Shown here piece by piece: positions 25,660 through 33,273 of a stretch of DNA of 64,000 bases (positions are counted from its first letter, which is position 1; every line of letters starts with the position of its first letter). The DNA lies in contig CAWFYJ010000005.1 of NCBI GenBank assembly GCA_963820055.1, forward strand, positions 496,001 to 560,000. The letters run 5' to 3'. The notes below the pieces were generated by a model. That model had not been told where the DNA came from. It was given only the letters and a program-made list of their open reading frames with translations, and ran no database searches. The stretch comes from RHKX01 sp963820055 (GTDB lineage Bacteria > Actinomycetota > Thermoleophilia > Solirubrobacterales > 70-9). The translations under genes and the position numbers were made by a program.

Positions 25660-26220
25660 TCAGGCGCCCTTGTCCTCTTCGGCGAGGATCGCGTAGACGC
25701 CCCGCCTGGTCTCGTCGAGGAGCTCGCGGATGCGAGCGCGCTGGCCCTCGTCGGCGGCGCGGAACGCCTGCGACGTGGCCTCAGCGAGCTGCTTCAGCGA
25801 GTTGCCGAGCTGAACGGACTCCGGTGGAGCGCCGGAGCGGACCTGCTCCCACGGAGCTGGCTCGCCTCCCTCGGCGCGCTCGGTGATCGCGGCCCGGCCG
25901 TCCTCGGTGAGGGTGAAGAGGCGCTTGCCATCGACCTCCTCGCCGCTGATCAGCCCCTGCTCCTCGAGCAGCTGCAGCGTTGGATAGATCGACCCGGCGC
26001 TCGGCTTCCAGTAGCCGCCGCTGCGCTCCTCGATCTCCTTGATCATCTCGTAGCCGTGCATCGGCCGCTCGTCGAGAAGAGCGAGCGCGGCCGCACGGAC
26101 GTCGCCTCGGCGAGCGCGGGGACCGCCCCGGCCGCGGCCTCTCGGCATGCCGCCGAAATGGTGATGGTGATGTCCCGGCCCGCAGTGGCGGGGTCCCGGG
26201 AAGTGCTTGCGTGAGTACAT
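25660..26220 (-). CDS. PadR-family transcriptional regulator with His-rich N-terminus
   Basis: Repressor-type regulator of 186 aa. The winged-helix PadR domain spans about residues 38-115 (AALALLDERPMHGYEMIKEI; GSIYPTLQLLEEQGLI; RLFTLTEDGRAAI), followed by a helical C-terminal dimerisation region. The N-terminus carries a His/Gly/Arg-rich segment (CGPGHHHHHFGG), which could bind metal or be disordered. Upstream is a promoter with a consensus -35 and an overlapping palindrome, suggesting autoregulation. It is cotranscribed with, or just ahead of, cdsA. The effector is unknown. Confidence 0.9.
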   Translation of the reverse strand: MYSRKHFPGPRHCGPGHHHHHFGGMPRGRGRGGPRARRGDVRAAALALLDERPMHGYEMIKEIEERSGGYWKPSAGSIYPTLQLLEEQGLISGEEVDGKRLFTLTEDGRAAITERAEGGEPAPWEQVRSGAPPESVQLGNSLKQLAEATSQAFRAADEGQRARIRELLDETRRGVYAILAEEDKGA

Positions 26221-26260
26221 GCTTCGAACCTTTCGTTCATATCTCGTTTGCGTACTAACG

Positions 26261-26294
26261 CGATATATCGTAATAGATCGGTTCGTTATGTCAA
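26261..26294 (-). promoter_or_regulatory. padR promoter with overlapping palindromic operator
   Basis: On the minus strand, -35 TTGACA (26289-26294, perfect consensus) and -10 TACGAT (26267-26272) are 16 nt apart. The perfect 10-bp palindrome CGATATATCG (26261-26270) overlaps the -10. An operator here would let the PadR protein block its own promoter; binding is inferred from position. Confidence 0.6.
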
Positions 26295-26314
26295 GCGAAG
26301 CGTTGTCCCCGGGT

Positions 26315-27006
26315 CTACTCCCTGGCTCCGAAGCGGCGGCGGCGCGACGCGTACTCGGCGAGCGCGGCCTCGAGTTCGGCGCGGTCGAAGTCCGGCCAGA
26401 GGACGTCGCTGAACAGGAACTCCGAGTAGGCGCTCTGCCAGAGGAGGAAGTTGGACAGGCGCTTCTCGCCGCTCGTCCTGATCACCAGGTCCGGGTCGCT
26501 CATCTCCGGCGCGTAGAGGAGCGCGGCGAACGCCTCCTCCCCTCCCCCTCGTAGCGCTCGGCGGCATCGAGGATCTCCGCCCGGCCGCCGTAGTTGAAGG
26601 CCACGAACAGGGTCATGAGCTCGTTCGAAGCCGTCTCGTCCTCGGCCCACTGCATCTGCCCGAGCAGCCGGTCGGAGACCCCGCGACGACTGCCGACGAA
26701 ACGCATCCGCACGCCCTCGTCGTCGAGCTCGGGCGTCTCGGAGACGATCAGCTCGGCGAACATCTCCATCAGGCCCGCCACCTCGTCCTCCGGCCGCGAC
26801 CAGTTCTCGGTCGAGAACGCGTAGACCGTCAGCTCGCGGACGCCGAGTGCGACGGCGTCCTTGACCGTCTGCTTCATCGTCTTCGCACCTCTGCGGTGCC
26901 CCTCGAGGACGGGCAGCCCACGTTCGCTCGCCCAGCGACCGTTGCCGTCCATGATGATCGCGACGCAGGTCGCGCTGGCGCCCGCGGAAGGCTCCGGACC
27001 GGTCAC
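26315..27006 (-). CDS. uppS: Isoprenyl (undecaprenyl) diphosphate synthase, apparent frameshift
   Basis: Cis-prenyltransferase that makes the lipid carrier for cell-wall synthesis. The first frame (27006 to about 26540) gives AIIMDGNGRWASERGLP, HRRGAKTMKQ, YAFSTENWSRP and FNYGGRAEILDAAERYEG, then loses homology. The -1 frame continues with EEAFAALLYAPEMSDPDL, VIRTSGEKRLSNFLLWQ and AYSEFLFSDVLWPDF down to a stop at 26315. The switch lies in the purine run at 26533-26550 and needs one inserted base or a -1 slip. Both halves are well conserved, so a sequencing or assembly error is the simplest explanation; programmed frameshifting is possible. GTG 27006 overlaps the frr stop by one base. Confidence 0.85.
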
Positions 27007-27572
27007 TAGACGGTCAGGATCTCCTCTTCCTTGCCCTTGACGAGCGCGTCGACCTCGCCGACCGACTTGTCGGTGAGCTTCTGGAGCTCGGCCTCGGCAC
27101 GGTGCTCCTCGTCCTCGCCGACGTCCCCGTCCTTCTTCATCTCGCGCATGTCGCTGATCACGTCGCGGCGGATGTTGCGGATCGCGATCCGGCCCTCCTC
27201 GGCGACGCCGTGGACGACCTTGACCATCTCGCGCCGGCGCTCCTCGGTCATCTCCGGGATCTGCAGGCGGATCACGTTGCCGTCGTTGCTCGGCGTCAGG
27301 CCGACGTCGGACTCGTTGATCGCCTTCTCGATCGCCCCCAGGGCGCCCTTGTCGTAGGGCGTGATCGTCAACAGCCGCGCATCGGCGGCGGCGACGTTCG
27401 AAAGCTGGTTGAGCGGGGTCTCGGCGCCGTAGTAGTCGACGATGATCCGGTCGAGCAGGTGCGGTGAGGCGCGCCCCGTGCGAACCGTCGCAAGCTCGTT
27501 GCGGGTCGATTCGACCGACTTGTTCATCCGCTCGCCGGCGTCGGCCAGCAATTCGTCGATCAACTCGTTCAA
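27006..27572 (-). CDS. frr: Ribosome recycling factor
   Basis: Splits post-termination ribosomes with EF-G; 188 aa, full length. MNKSVESTRNELATVRTGRA, GLTPSNDGNVIRLQIPEMTE and ERRREMVKVV are diagnostic. The TTG start at 27572 overlaps the pyrH stop (TTGA), so translation is coupled in the conserved pyrH-frr order. Confidence 0.96.
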   Translation of the reverse strand: MNELIDELLADAGERMNKSVESTRNELATVRTGRASPHLLDRIIVDYYGAETPLNQLSNVAAADARLLTITPYDKGALGAIEKAINESDVGLTPSNDGNVIRLQIPEMTEERRREMVKVVHGVAEEGRIAIRNIRRDVISDMREMKKDGDVGEDEEHRAEAELQKLTDKSVGEVDALVKGKEEEILTV

Positions 27573-28324
27573 GAACGCCCTTCCTCTGGTTGCGACGAGA
27601 CGACGGTGCCGACCCGCTCTCCGCGAACGATCCTATCTATGTTCGATTCGTCCGCCATGTTGAAGACGTGGATCGGGAGGTCGTTGTCCATGCATAGCGA
27701 CAGCGCGGTCGAGTCCATGACCTTGAGGCTGCGCTCGATCGCCTCCCGATGGCTGATCCAGGGCAGGAACTTCGCGTCCGGGACCTCGGCGGGATCGGCG
27801 TCGTAGACGCCCTCGACACCGTGTTTGGCCATCAGGATGGCCTCCGCGTGGATCTCGAGCGCCCGCAGCGACGCCGCGGTGTCGGTGGTGAAGAACGGGT
27901 TGCCGGTGCCGGCCGCGAAGATCACGACCCGGCCCTTCTCGAGGTGCCGCATGGCCCGGCGGCGGATGTAGGGCTCGGCGACCTCGCTGACCTCGATCGC
28001 CGACATCACCCGCGTGTCGGTGCCCTGCTTCTCGAGGGCGTCCTGCAGTGTGAGCGCGTTGAGGACCGTGGCCAGCATTCCCATGTAGTCGGCGGTCGCC
28101 CGGTCCATCCCGGCGGCCGCCCCCTGCAGCCCCCGGTAGATGTTGCCGGCGCCGACGACGATCGCGATCTCGACGCCGCCCGAGCGGACGTGCGTGACCT
28201 GGTCGGCGATCGCCTGGACGCGGCCGTGATCGGTCCCGTACTCGAGCTCGCCCATCAGAGCCTCGCCCGAGAGCTTCAGCATGATCCGGTCGAAGACCCG
28301 GCCGCCTGATTCGTCGGATCCCAT
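27569..28324 (-). CDS. pyrH: Uridylate kinase
   Basis: Phosphorylates UMP to UDP; 251 aa of the bacterial hexameric amino-acid-kinase fold. RIMLKLSGEALMG, VVGAGNIYRG, TADYMGMLATVLNALTLQDA and FAAGTGNPFFTTDTAA are all present. It lies in the conserved tsf-pyrH-frr order, 18 nt after tsf, with an ATG start. Confidence 0.97.
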   Translation of the reverse strand: MGSDESGGRVFDRIMLKLSGEALMGELEYGTDHGRVQAIADQVTHVRSGGVEIAIVVGAGNIYRGLQGAAAGMDRATADYMGMLATVLNALTLQDALEKQGTDTRVMSAIEVSEVAEPYIRRRAMRHLEKGRVVIFAAGTGNPFFTTDTAASLRALEIHAEAILMAKHGVEGVYDADPAEVPDAKFLPWISHREAIERSLKVMDSTALSLCMDNDLPIHVFNMADESNIDRIVRGERVGTVVSSQPEEGRS

Positions 28325-28342
28325 CCCGGTCGGCCGTGCGGC

Positions 28343-28957
28343 CTAGTCCTCGGCCCCGACTTCGAAGCGGGCGAAGCGGGCGATCCGGATGTTCTCGCCG
28401 GTCTTCGCCGACGCCTCCTCGCGGAGCTGCTCGATCGTCTTGCCGTCGTGCTTGTCGCCGTTGACGTGCGGCTGGTCGAGCAGGGCGATCTCCTTGCGCC
28501 ACTTGGCGAGCTGGCCCTCGACGATCCGCTCGCGGACGTTCTCCGGCTTGCCCTCCTCGGCGGCCTTCTGCTCGAAGACGGCGCGCTCGGCGGACTCCTC
28601 CTCGGCGGGGACGTCCTCGGCGGACACGAACCGGGGCGCCGCCGCGGCGATGTGAATGGCGATCTCGGAAGCGAACGCCTTGAAGTCGTCGTTGCGGGCG
28701 ACGAAGTCGGTCTCGCACTGGATCTCGACGAGGACGCCGATCCTCCCGGTCGCGTGGACGTAGGAGGCGACGATGCCCTCACCGGTGCTGCGGCCGCTGC
28801 GCTTCGCGGCGGACGCCTGCCCCTTGACGCGGAGCAGCTCGATCGCCTTCTCGAGGTCGCCTTCGGCCTCGGTCAGGGCCGACTTGCAGTCCATCATCGC
28901 CGCGCCGGTGCGATCGCGCAGCGCCTTCACGTCGGCTGCCTTGATCTCGGGGCTCAC
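28343..28957 (-). CDS. tsf: Translation elongation factor Ts
   Basis: Nucleotide-exchange factor for EF-Tu, 204 aa. This is the short form, as in other bacteria with reduced second core domains. The TDVKALRDRTGA-type helix appears as VKALRDRTGAAMMDCKSAL; GRIGVLVEIQCETDFVARND follows. GTG 28957 overlaps the rpsB stop by 3 nt. Confidence 0.96.
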   Translation of the reverse strand: MSPEIKAADVKALRDRTGAAMMDCKSALTEAEGDLEKAIELLRVKGQASAAKRSGRSTGEGIVASYVHATGRIGVLVEIQCETDFVARNDDFKAFASEIAIHIAAAAPRFVSAEDVPAEEESAERAVFEQKAAEEGKPENVRERIVEGQLAKWRKEIALLDQPHVNGDKHDGKTIEQLREEASAKTGENIRIARFARFEVGAED

Positions 28958-30111
28958 TTGTCACCGCCTTCGCTCGCGCCGCTCGCCGCGGGCGCGGTCT
29001 CGCTCTCGTCCTTCTCGGGGGCAGCCTCAACCTCCGGAGCCGGCTCCGCCGCCCCGGTGGACTCGCTGGCCTCGGGAGCCGGTGCAGCCCCAGTCGCGGC
29101 TTCGGCCGCCGGCGCCGGGTCGTCCGCGATCTTCTGCGGGTGTGGCTTCGACTCGGGCGCCGGGTCGTCCGCGATCTTCTGCGGGTGTGGCTTCGCCGGT
29201 GCGGCCGCGGGCTTCGCCGGGGCGGACTCCTTCGCCTCCGGAGCCTTCGCCGGCTGGTCGGCGGCTGCGGCCTTCGCGGCTGCTTCGGCCTCGGCCTTGG
29301 CAGCGGCTTCGGCCGCCTTGCGCGCCTCTTCCTCTTCGCGCTTCTTGCGCTGCTCCTCCTCGCGCTTCAGGCGTTCCTCCTCCTCACGCTTGCGACGGGC
29401 GTCCTCGGCCGCCTGGTACGCGGTTGCGGAGGTCAGAATCGCCTCGCCGAGCGTGCCGACGATCAGCTCGCAGGAGCGGATCGCGTCGTCGTTGCCCGGA
29501 ATTACGTACTCGACCGGCCGCGGGTTGCAGTTGGTGTCGACCAGCGCGACGATCGGGATGCCGAGCCGGGTCGCCTCGTTGACGGCGATCTCCTCGGCGT
29601 TCAGGTCGATCACGAAGATCGCGTCCGGCGGGCGCTGCATGTCGCGGACGCCGCCGAGGTTGAACTCGAGCTTGCGGAGCTCGGCTTCTCGGGCCATCCG
29701 CTCCTTCGTCGGCAGCAGCGCGAGCTGACCGCCGGTCTCCAGCTCGGTCAGCTCGTGGAGGCGTTTGATGCGCTTCGAGATCGTCTGGAAGTTGGTCAGG
29801 AGGCCGCCGAGCCAGCGCCGGCTCACGTAGGGCATGCCGGTCTTGTCGGCCCACTCCTCGATCGTGTCCCGGGCCTGCTTCTTGGTGCCGACGAAGAGGA
29901 TCTTGCCTCCGCGGCCGGCGACGTCGGCGCAGAAATCCCGCGCCTTCGCGAGCAGCTGCTCGGTCTGGAGCAGGTCGATGATGTGGATGCCGTCGCGCTC
30001 GCCGTGGATGTAGCGGCGCATCGACGGGTCCCAGCGCCGGGTCTGGTGGCCGAAGTGGACCCCAGACTCGAGCAGCTCCTTGATGCCGGTATCGGCATTC
30101 GAGTCGGTCAT
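28954..30111 (-). CDS. rpsB: 30S ribosomal protein S2 with long C-terminal extension
   Basis: The first ~230 residues are a normal S2 (LLESGVHFGHQTRRWDP, RGGKILFVGTKKQA, SRRWLGGLLTNFQT, IPGNDDAIRS). The remaining ~155 residues are an extension: a charged Glu/Lys/Arg coiled-coil-like stretch (about 240-280), then an Ala/Pro/Glu-rich part with KPHPQKIADDPAP repeated twice. The DNA of the repeat is a 40-bp perfect direct duplication. ATG 30111 has an AAGGGAA ribosome site. Total length 385 aa against the usual 250-280. Confidence 0.95.
   Translation of the reverse strand: MTDSNADTGIKELLESGVHFGHQTRRWDPSMRRYIHGERDGIHIIDLLQTEQLLAKARDFCADVAGRGGKILFVGTKKQARDTIEEWADKTGMPYVSRRWLGGLLTNFQTISKRIKRLHELTELETGGQLALLPTKERMAREAELRKLEFNLGGVRDMQRPPDAIFVIDLNAEEIAVNEATRLGIPIVALVDTNCNPRPVEYVIPGNDDAIRSCELIVGTLGEAILTSATAYQAAEDARRKREEEERLKREEEQRKKREEEEARKAAEAAAKAEAEAAAKAAAADQPAKAPEAKESAPAKPAAAPAKPHPQKIADDPAPESKPHPQKIADDPAPAAEAATGAAPAPEASESTGAAEPAPEVEAAPEKDESETAPAASGASEGGDK
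29111..29195. repeat. Tandem 40-bp duplication inside rpsB
   Basis: Two perfect 40-bp copies at 29111-29150 and 29156-29195, period 45 bp. They encode the doubled KPHPQKIADDPAP unit of the S2 tail. Identity at wobble positions suggests a recent duplication. Confidence 0.85.
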
Positions 30112-30160
30112 TGAATTCCCTTGCTTTGGTGAGATTCCGGCGTTTGGACCGCCGCGGGGA

Positions 30161-30177
30161 CCCGGCGAGACGCCGGG
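30161..30177 (-). other. Hairpin in the rpsB leader
   Basis: CCCGGCG and CGCCGGG pair perfectly over a 3-nt loop, 50-66 nt upstream of the rpsB ATG, within a GC-rich leader of about 110 nt. It could be part of an S2 autoregulatory site or the end signal for rluD; no U tract follows. Confidence 0.35.
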
Positions 30178-30269
30178 CAGGGCCCGCGATCGCTCCGCGA
30201 CCGCTGTTGCGAAGGGCCGAGTCTAGATGAAGGGAGCCGGCGCCGCCGGGGGCGTCACGGTTGCCGCCG

Positions 30270-30954
30270 TCAGGCCTGGCGTGCCTGCTCGAGCGCGGTC
30301 GCGAGGTCGGCCGGGAGCTCGCTCTCGAACTCGAGCGGCTCCTCCGTCAGCGGGTGCGCGAAGGCGAGCCGCCGCGAGTGCAGGAACTGCCGCTCCAGGC
30401 CATACCGGCGCCCCGAGCCGTACTGGGGGTCGCCCACGACCGGGTTGCCGATCGCCTGCAGGTGAGCGCGGATCTGGTGGGTGCGCCCGGTCTCGAGGCG
30501 GACGTCGAGCAGCGCCTCGCGGGGCAGCCGCTCGGCCACCTCGAAGTGGGTGACCGCGGGCCGCGGCCGGCGACCGCCGACGACGACCCGCTCGGGGGAA
30601 CGGTGATCGCGGCCCAGCGGCGCGTCGATCTTGCCGGTCCGCGACGGCGGACACCCCTCGACGAGCGCTGCGTACTGCCGCGTCACCTCGCGGGCGGCGA
30701 TCATCGCGCTGAGGGCCTTGTGCGCCTCGGGCTCGCGGGCGACGACCAGCAGGCCCGAGGTATCGCGGTCGAGGCGGTGAACGATGCCGGGACGGGCCGG
30801 GTCGTCGCCGCCGCCGAGCAAGTCGCCGAGCACCTCGACGAGGGAGTCGGTCGGGGTTGCCGGGGGCGCGATGGACGAGCAGCCCGGCGGGCTTGTCGAC
30901 CACGGCGAGGTGGTCGTCCTCCCAGACGACGAGCGGTCGCTCCGCGTCGCTCAT
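30270..30954 (-). CDS. RluA/RluD-family pseudouridine synthase, apparent frameshift
   Basis: 23S rRNA (or tRNA) pseudouridine synthase. The first frame from 30954 reads ERPLVVWEDDHLAVVDKPAG, LLVHRAPGNP and then loses sense. The next frame continues as TDSLVEVLGDLLGGGDD, then PGIVHRLDRDTSGLLVVA with the catalytic Asp, then RLETGRTHQIRAHL and GDPQYG, ending at 30270. The change falls at the run gggg at 30853-30856, where one extra base explains it. There is no sign of decay elsewhere, so an indel error is likely. No S4 domain is visible at the N-terminus. It follows lspA after 4 nt, the usual lspA-rluD order. Confidence 0.85.
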
Positions 30955-30958
30955 GCGC

Positions 30959-31486
30959 TCAACCCGGCTCGCGGCCGGCGCCGGCGGTCTCGGGCGCCTC
31001 AGGTGCCTCGGGCGTCTCGGTCCGCTCCTCCGTCTCCGCGTCGGGCCCGAACGCGTACATCCAGACGAGGATCACGACACCGGCGGTGATCTCGACGTCG
31101 GCGAGATTGAAGGCCGGCCACGGCCCGATGTCGACGAAGTCGGTCACGGCACCCTCGTGGATGCGGTCGATCAGGTTGCCGACCGCGCCGCCGATCAGCA
31201 GGCCGATCGGCAGCCACAGGCCGCGCCGGTCGGAGGCGGCCATGAAGACGCCGAGCAGCGCCGCGAAGGCGAGCGCAGCGAGGACGAGCACGAGCGAGCC
31301 GGCGTCGTCGAGCATGCCGAAGGCGATCCCGCGGTTCGAGACCCTGACCAGGTCGATGCCTGCGAACAGGTCGCTCCGCTCGCCGGGCATCAGGCTGCCG
31401 CGGACCAGCGCCTTCGTCACCTGATCGAGAGCGAGTGCGACGACGGCGACGAGGGCCGCCCGTCCGTATCCCGGGTTGCGCCTCAC
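30959..31486 (-). CDS. lspA: Lipoprotein signal peptidase (signal peptidase II)
   Basis: Inner-membrane aspartyl protease that removes the signal peptide of prolipoproteins; 175 aa with four membrane segments. VSNRGIAFGML, GGAVGNLIDRIHEGAVTDF and WPAFNLADVEI hold the catalytic Asp pair. A Glu/Thr/Pro-rich tail of about 25 residues ends the protein. GTG 31486 overlaps the yggT stop (GTGA); the open frame upstream of it lacks homology. A lipoprotein is encoded at 48.7-49.2 kb. Confidence 0.94.
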   Translation of the reverse strand: MRRNPGYGRAALVAVVALALDQVTKALVRGSLMPGERSDLFAGIDLVRVSNRGIAFGMLDDAGSLVLVLAALAFAALLGVFMAASDRRGLWLPIGLLIGGAVGNLIDRIHEGAVTDFVDIGPWPAFNLADVEITAGVVILVWMYAFGPDAETEERTETPEAPEAPETAGAGREPG

Positions 31487-31809
31487 CCGTTGATCAGCCC
31501 GACGACGACCGCCCGGAGCACGAAGAGCAGGATCAGACCAACCATCGGGCTGAGGTCGATCGCCATCCCGCCGCCGCCGACCTGGGGCAGGAAGCGGCGG
31601 AAGAAGTTGAGGTACGGCGAGGTCGTCTCGTCGATGAAACCGGTCACCGCCCGGAGCGGTGCGTTGTAGGGAAGCGAGCCGCGGAAGCTCACGAACCACG
31701 AGATCGCCACCGAAGCGATGACGAGGATGATGAACACGAGGAACAGCGAGTCGACGTACTGAGCGACGTCGTTGCGATCGATCGATGCGGTCAGGAGGGC
31801 GCTCGTCAT
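31483..31809 (-). CDS. YggT-family membrane protein
   Basis: Integral membrane protein of 108 aa with two hydrophobic segments (LFLVFIILVIASVAISWFV and MVGLILLFVLRAVVVGLI). The conserved middle TSPYLNFFRRFLPQVGGGGM-type motif and DLSPMVGLI are typical of YggT. Function is poorly defined; the family clusters with division genes, as here with sepF, proC and pgeF-yggS. It overlaps proC by 4 nt (ATGA). Confidence 0.9.
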   Translation of the reverse strand: MTSALLTASIDRNDVAQYVDSLFLVFIILVIASVAISWFVSFRGSLPYNAPLRAVTGFIDETTSPYLNFFRRFLPQVGGGGMAIDLSPMVGLILLFVLRAVVVGLING

Positions 31810-32585
31810 CGCGTTCCCGCCATCCGCTCGAGCGACGCCTCGACCGCTGCCTTGAAGGCGGCGTGGACCTCACGTTCGGCGAGCTCGTCGAGGCCGGCCT
31901 CGGTGCTGCCGCCGGGTGACGCGATCGCTTTCTGCATCGGCCCCGGCTCGTGGGTCAACAGGTGGCGGCCGACGCCCGCCGCCGCTTCGCTGACGAGGCC
32001 GGCGCTGAGCTCGGCGTCGAGCCCCGCTTCGACACCGGCCTCGATCAGTGCTTCGACCGCGAGCGCGATGTAAGCGGGCGCACAGCCCATCACGGCGGTC
32101 GCCGGGTCGAGCTCGTCCTCGTCGATCTCGAAGACGCTGCCCAGCGAGCCGAGCAGCGCGAGGACCTCGCCGAGGACGCCGGAGCGCGCCTCGTCGCTCA
32201 GCGGGGCGTGGCAGACGACGCCGTGGCCGATCTCGACGGCGAGGTTGGGCATGATCCGGAGCACCGGCGTCGGGGCGAGGGCCGGCTCGAGCTTCGCCAG
32301 CGGGGTCGCGCCGAGCACGGACACCACTCCCCCGGTCCGCCCGGCAATCCGCGGCGCGACCGTCTCGAGTGCTGCGGGCTTGACGGCGAGCACGACGATG
32401 TCGGCGCGATCGGCCATGTCTTCGACGGAATCGAGCCGCACGCCGCCGACCTCGTCGGCGAGCGCCTGCGCGCGACCGGAGCCGGAGTCGGTGAAGAGCA
32501 TCGTCGCCGGGCGCAGCGACGCCTGTGCCCACCCGCGGGCCACCGCGGCGGCCATGTTTCCCGATCCTGCGAAACCGACATTCAT
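31806..32585 (-). CDS. proC: Pyrroline-5-carboxylate reductase
   Basis: Last step of proline synthesis, 259 aa. The dinucleotide-binding loop is VGFAGSGNMAAAVARGW; VLAVKPAAL, RIMPNLAVEIGHG and the C-terminal ASPGGSTEAGLDEL are diagnostic. ATG 32585 has GGAG close upstream; a TTG three codons earlier lacks a ribosome site. It lies in the sepF-proC-yggT cluster common in Gram-positive bacteria. Confidence 0.94.
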   Translation of the reverse strand: MNVGFAGSGNMAAAVARGWAQASLRPATMLFTDSGSGRAQALADEVGGVRLDSVEDMADRADIVVLAVKPAALETVAPRIAGRTGGVVSVLGATPLAKLEPALAPTPVLRIMPNLAVEIGHGVVCHAPLSDEARSGVLGEVLALLGSLGSVFEIDEDELDPATAVMGCAPAYIALAVEALIEAGVEAGLDAELSAGLVSEAAAGVGRHLLTHEPGPMQKAIASPGGSTEAGLDELAEREVHAAFKAAVEASLERMAGTR

Positions 32586-32601
32586 CGGCTCCAAGACTAG
32601 A

Positions 32602-33165
32602 TCAGGACTGGTTGAAGAAACCCTTCTCGACGAGGCGGGCCTTCTCCTCAGCGGAAACCTCGACGTTCGCCGGCGTCAGCATGAAGGTCTTGTCGGCGAT
32701 CTTCTGCATCCCGCCGTCGAGCGCGTAGGTCAGCCCGGAGCTGAAGTCGATCAGGCGCTTCGAGAGGTCGGCGCTGGTCGACTGCAGGTTGAGGATGACC
32801 GGGACGTTCCGCTTGAAACGGTCGGCAACCTCCTGCGCGTCGTTGAAGTTGCGCGGTGTCACGAAATGGACCTGGACGTCGGCACCCGAGTCTGAGACCG
32901 GACGCAGGTTGCGGCGGCGGCGCGGTGCGGCGTCGTCGGCGAAGATGTCGTCGATGTCGTCGGCCGGCGGTTCCTCGCGGCGGAGCCGGCGGACGTTGGA
33001 CGGCGAATTCGAACGGCTGCGGCGGGACGGCGGCGCCGGGGAGACCGCTTCCTCACTGACCGTGTCCGGCTCGTAGGGGTCGAACTCGTCGTCGTAGCGG
33101 TAGTCGTGATCCTCGGCGAGGCCGAAGTAGACGAGGGCTCTGTTCCATGTATCGCGTACGGCCAT
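32602..33165 (-). CDS. sepF: Cell division protein SepF
   Basis: FtsZ-anchoring protein of 187 aa. The N-terminal amphipathic helix (RDTWNRALVYFGLA) would bind membrane, a charged linker follows (about residues 25-95), and the C-terminal FtsZ-binding domain contains VHFVTPRNFNDAQEVADRF and VILNLQSTSADLSKRLIDFS. ATG 33165 has AAAGG 8 nt upstream; a GTG three codons earlier is less likely. FtsZ itself is not in this window. Confidence 0.95.
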   Translation of the reverse strand: MAVRDTWNRALVYFGLAEDHDYRYDDEFDPYEPDTVSEEAVSPAPPSRRSRSNSPSNVRRLRREEPPADDIDDIFADDAAPRRRRNLRPVSDSGADVQVHFVTPRNFNDAQEVADRFKRNVPVILNLQSTSADLSKRLIDFSSGLTYALDGGMQKIADKTFMLTPANVEVSAEEKARLVEKGFFNQS

Positions 33166-33207
33166 GTCGCGCACCTTTCGCCCGGGACGGGCGATCTCCT
33201 GCGCGAG

Positions 33208-33213
33208 AGTATG
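33208..33213 (-). promoter_or_regulatory. Possible -10 element upstream of sepF
   Basis: CATACT on the minus strand lies about 40 nt before the sepF ATG in the 108-nt gap after pgeF-yggS. No strong -35 is seen (TTTTCC at 17-nt spacing). Weak support. Confidence 0.3.
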
Positions 33214-33273
33214 ACGCGCCCGAGTCGTCGGGAAAAGTCCCCTGTCGGCCTGACAAGCGGCTTGCAGCGCCGC

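Noticed and set aside
29111..29195. CRISPR-like repeat
   Set aside because: Only two copies, in frame inside rpsB, with a 5-bp spacer; it is a coding tandem duplication.
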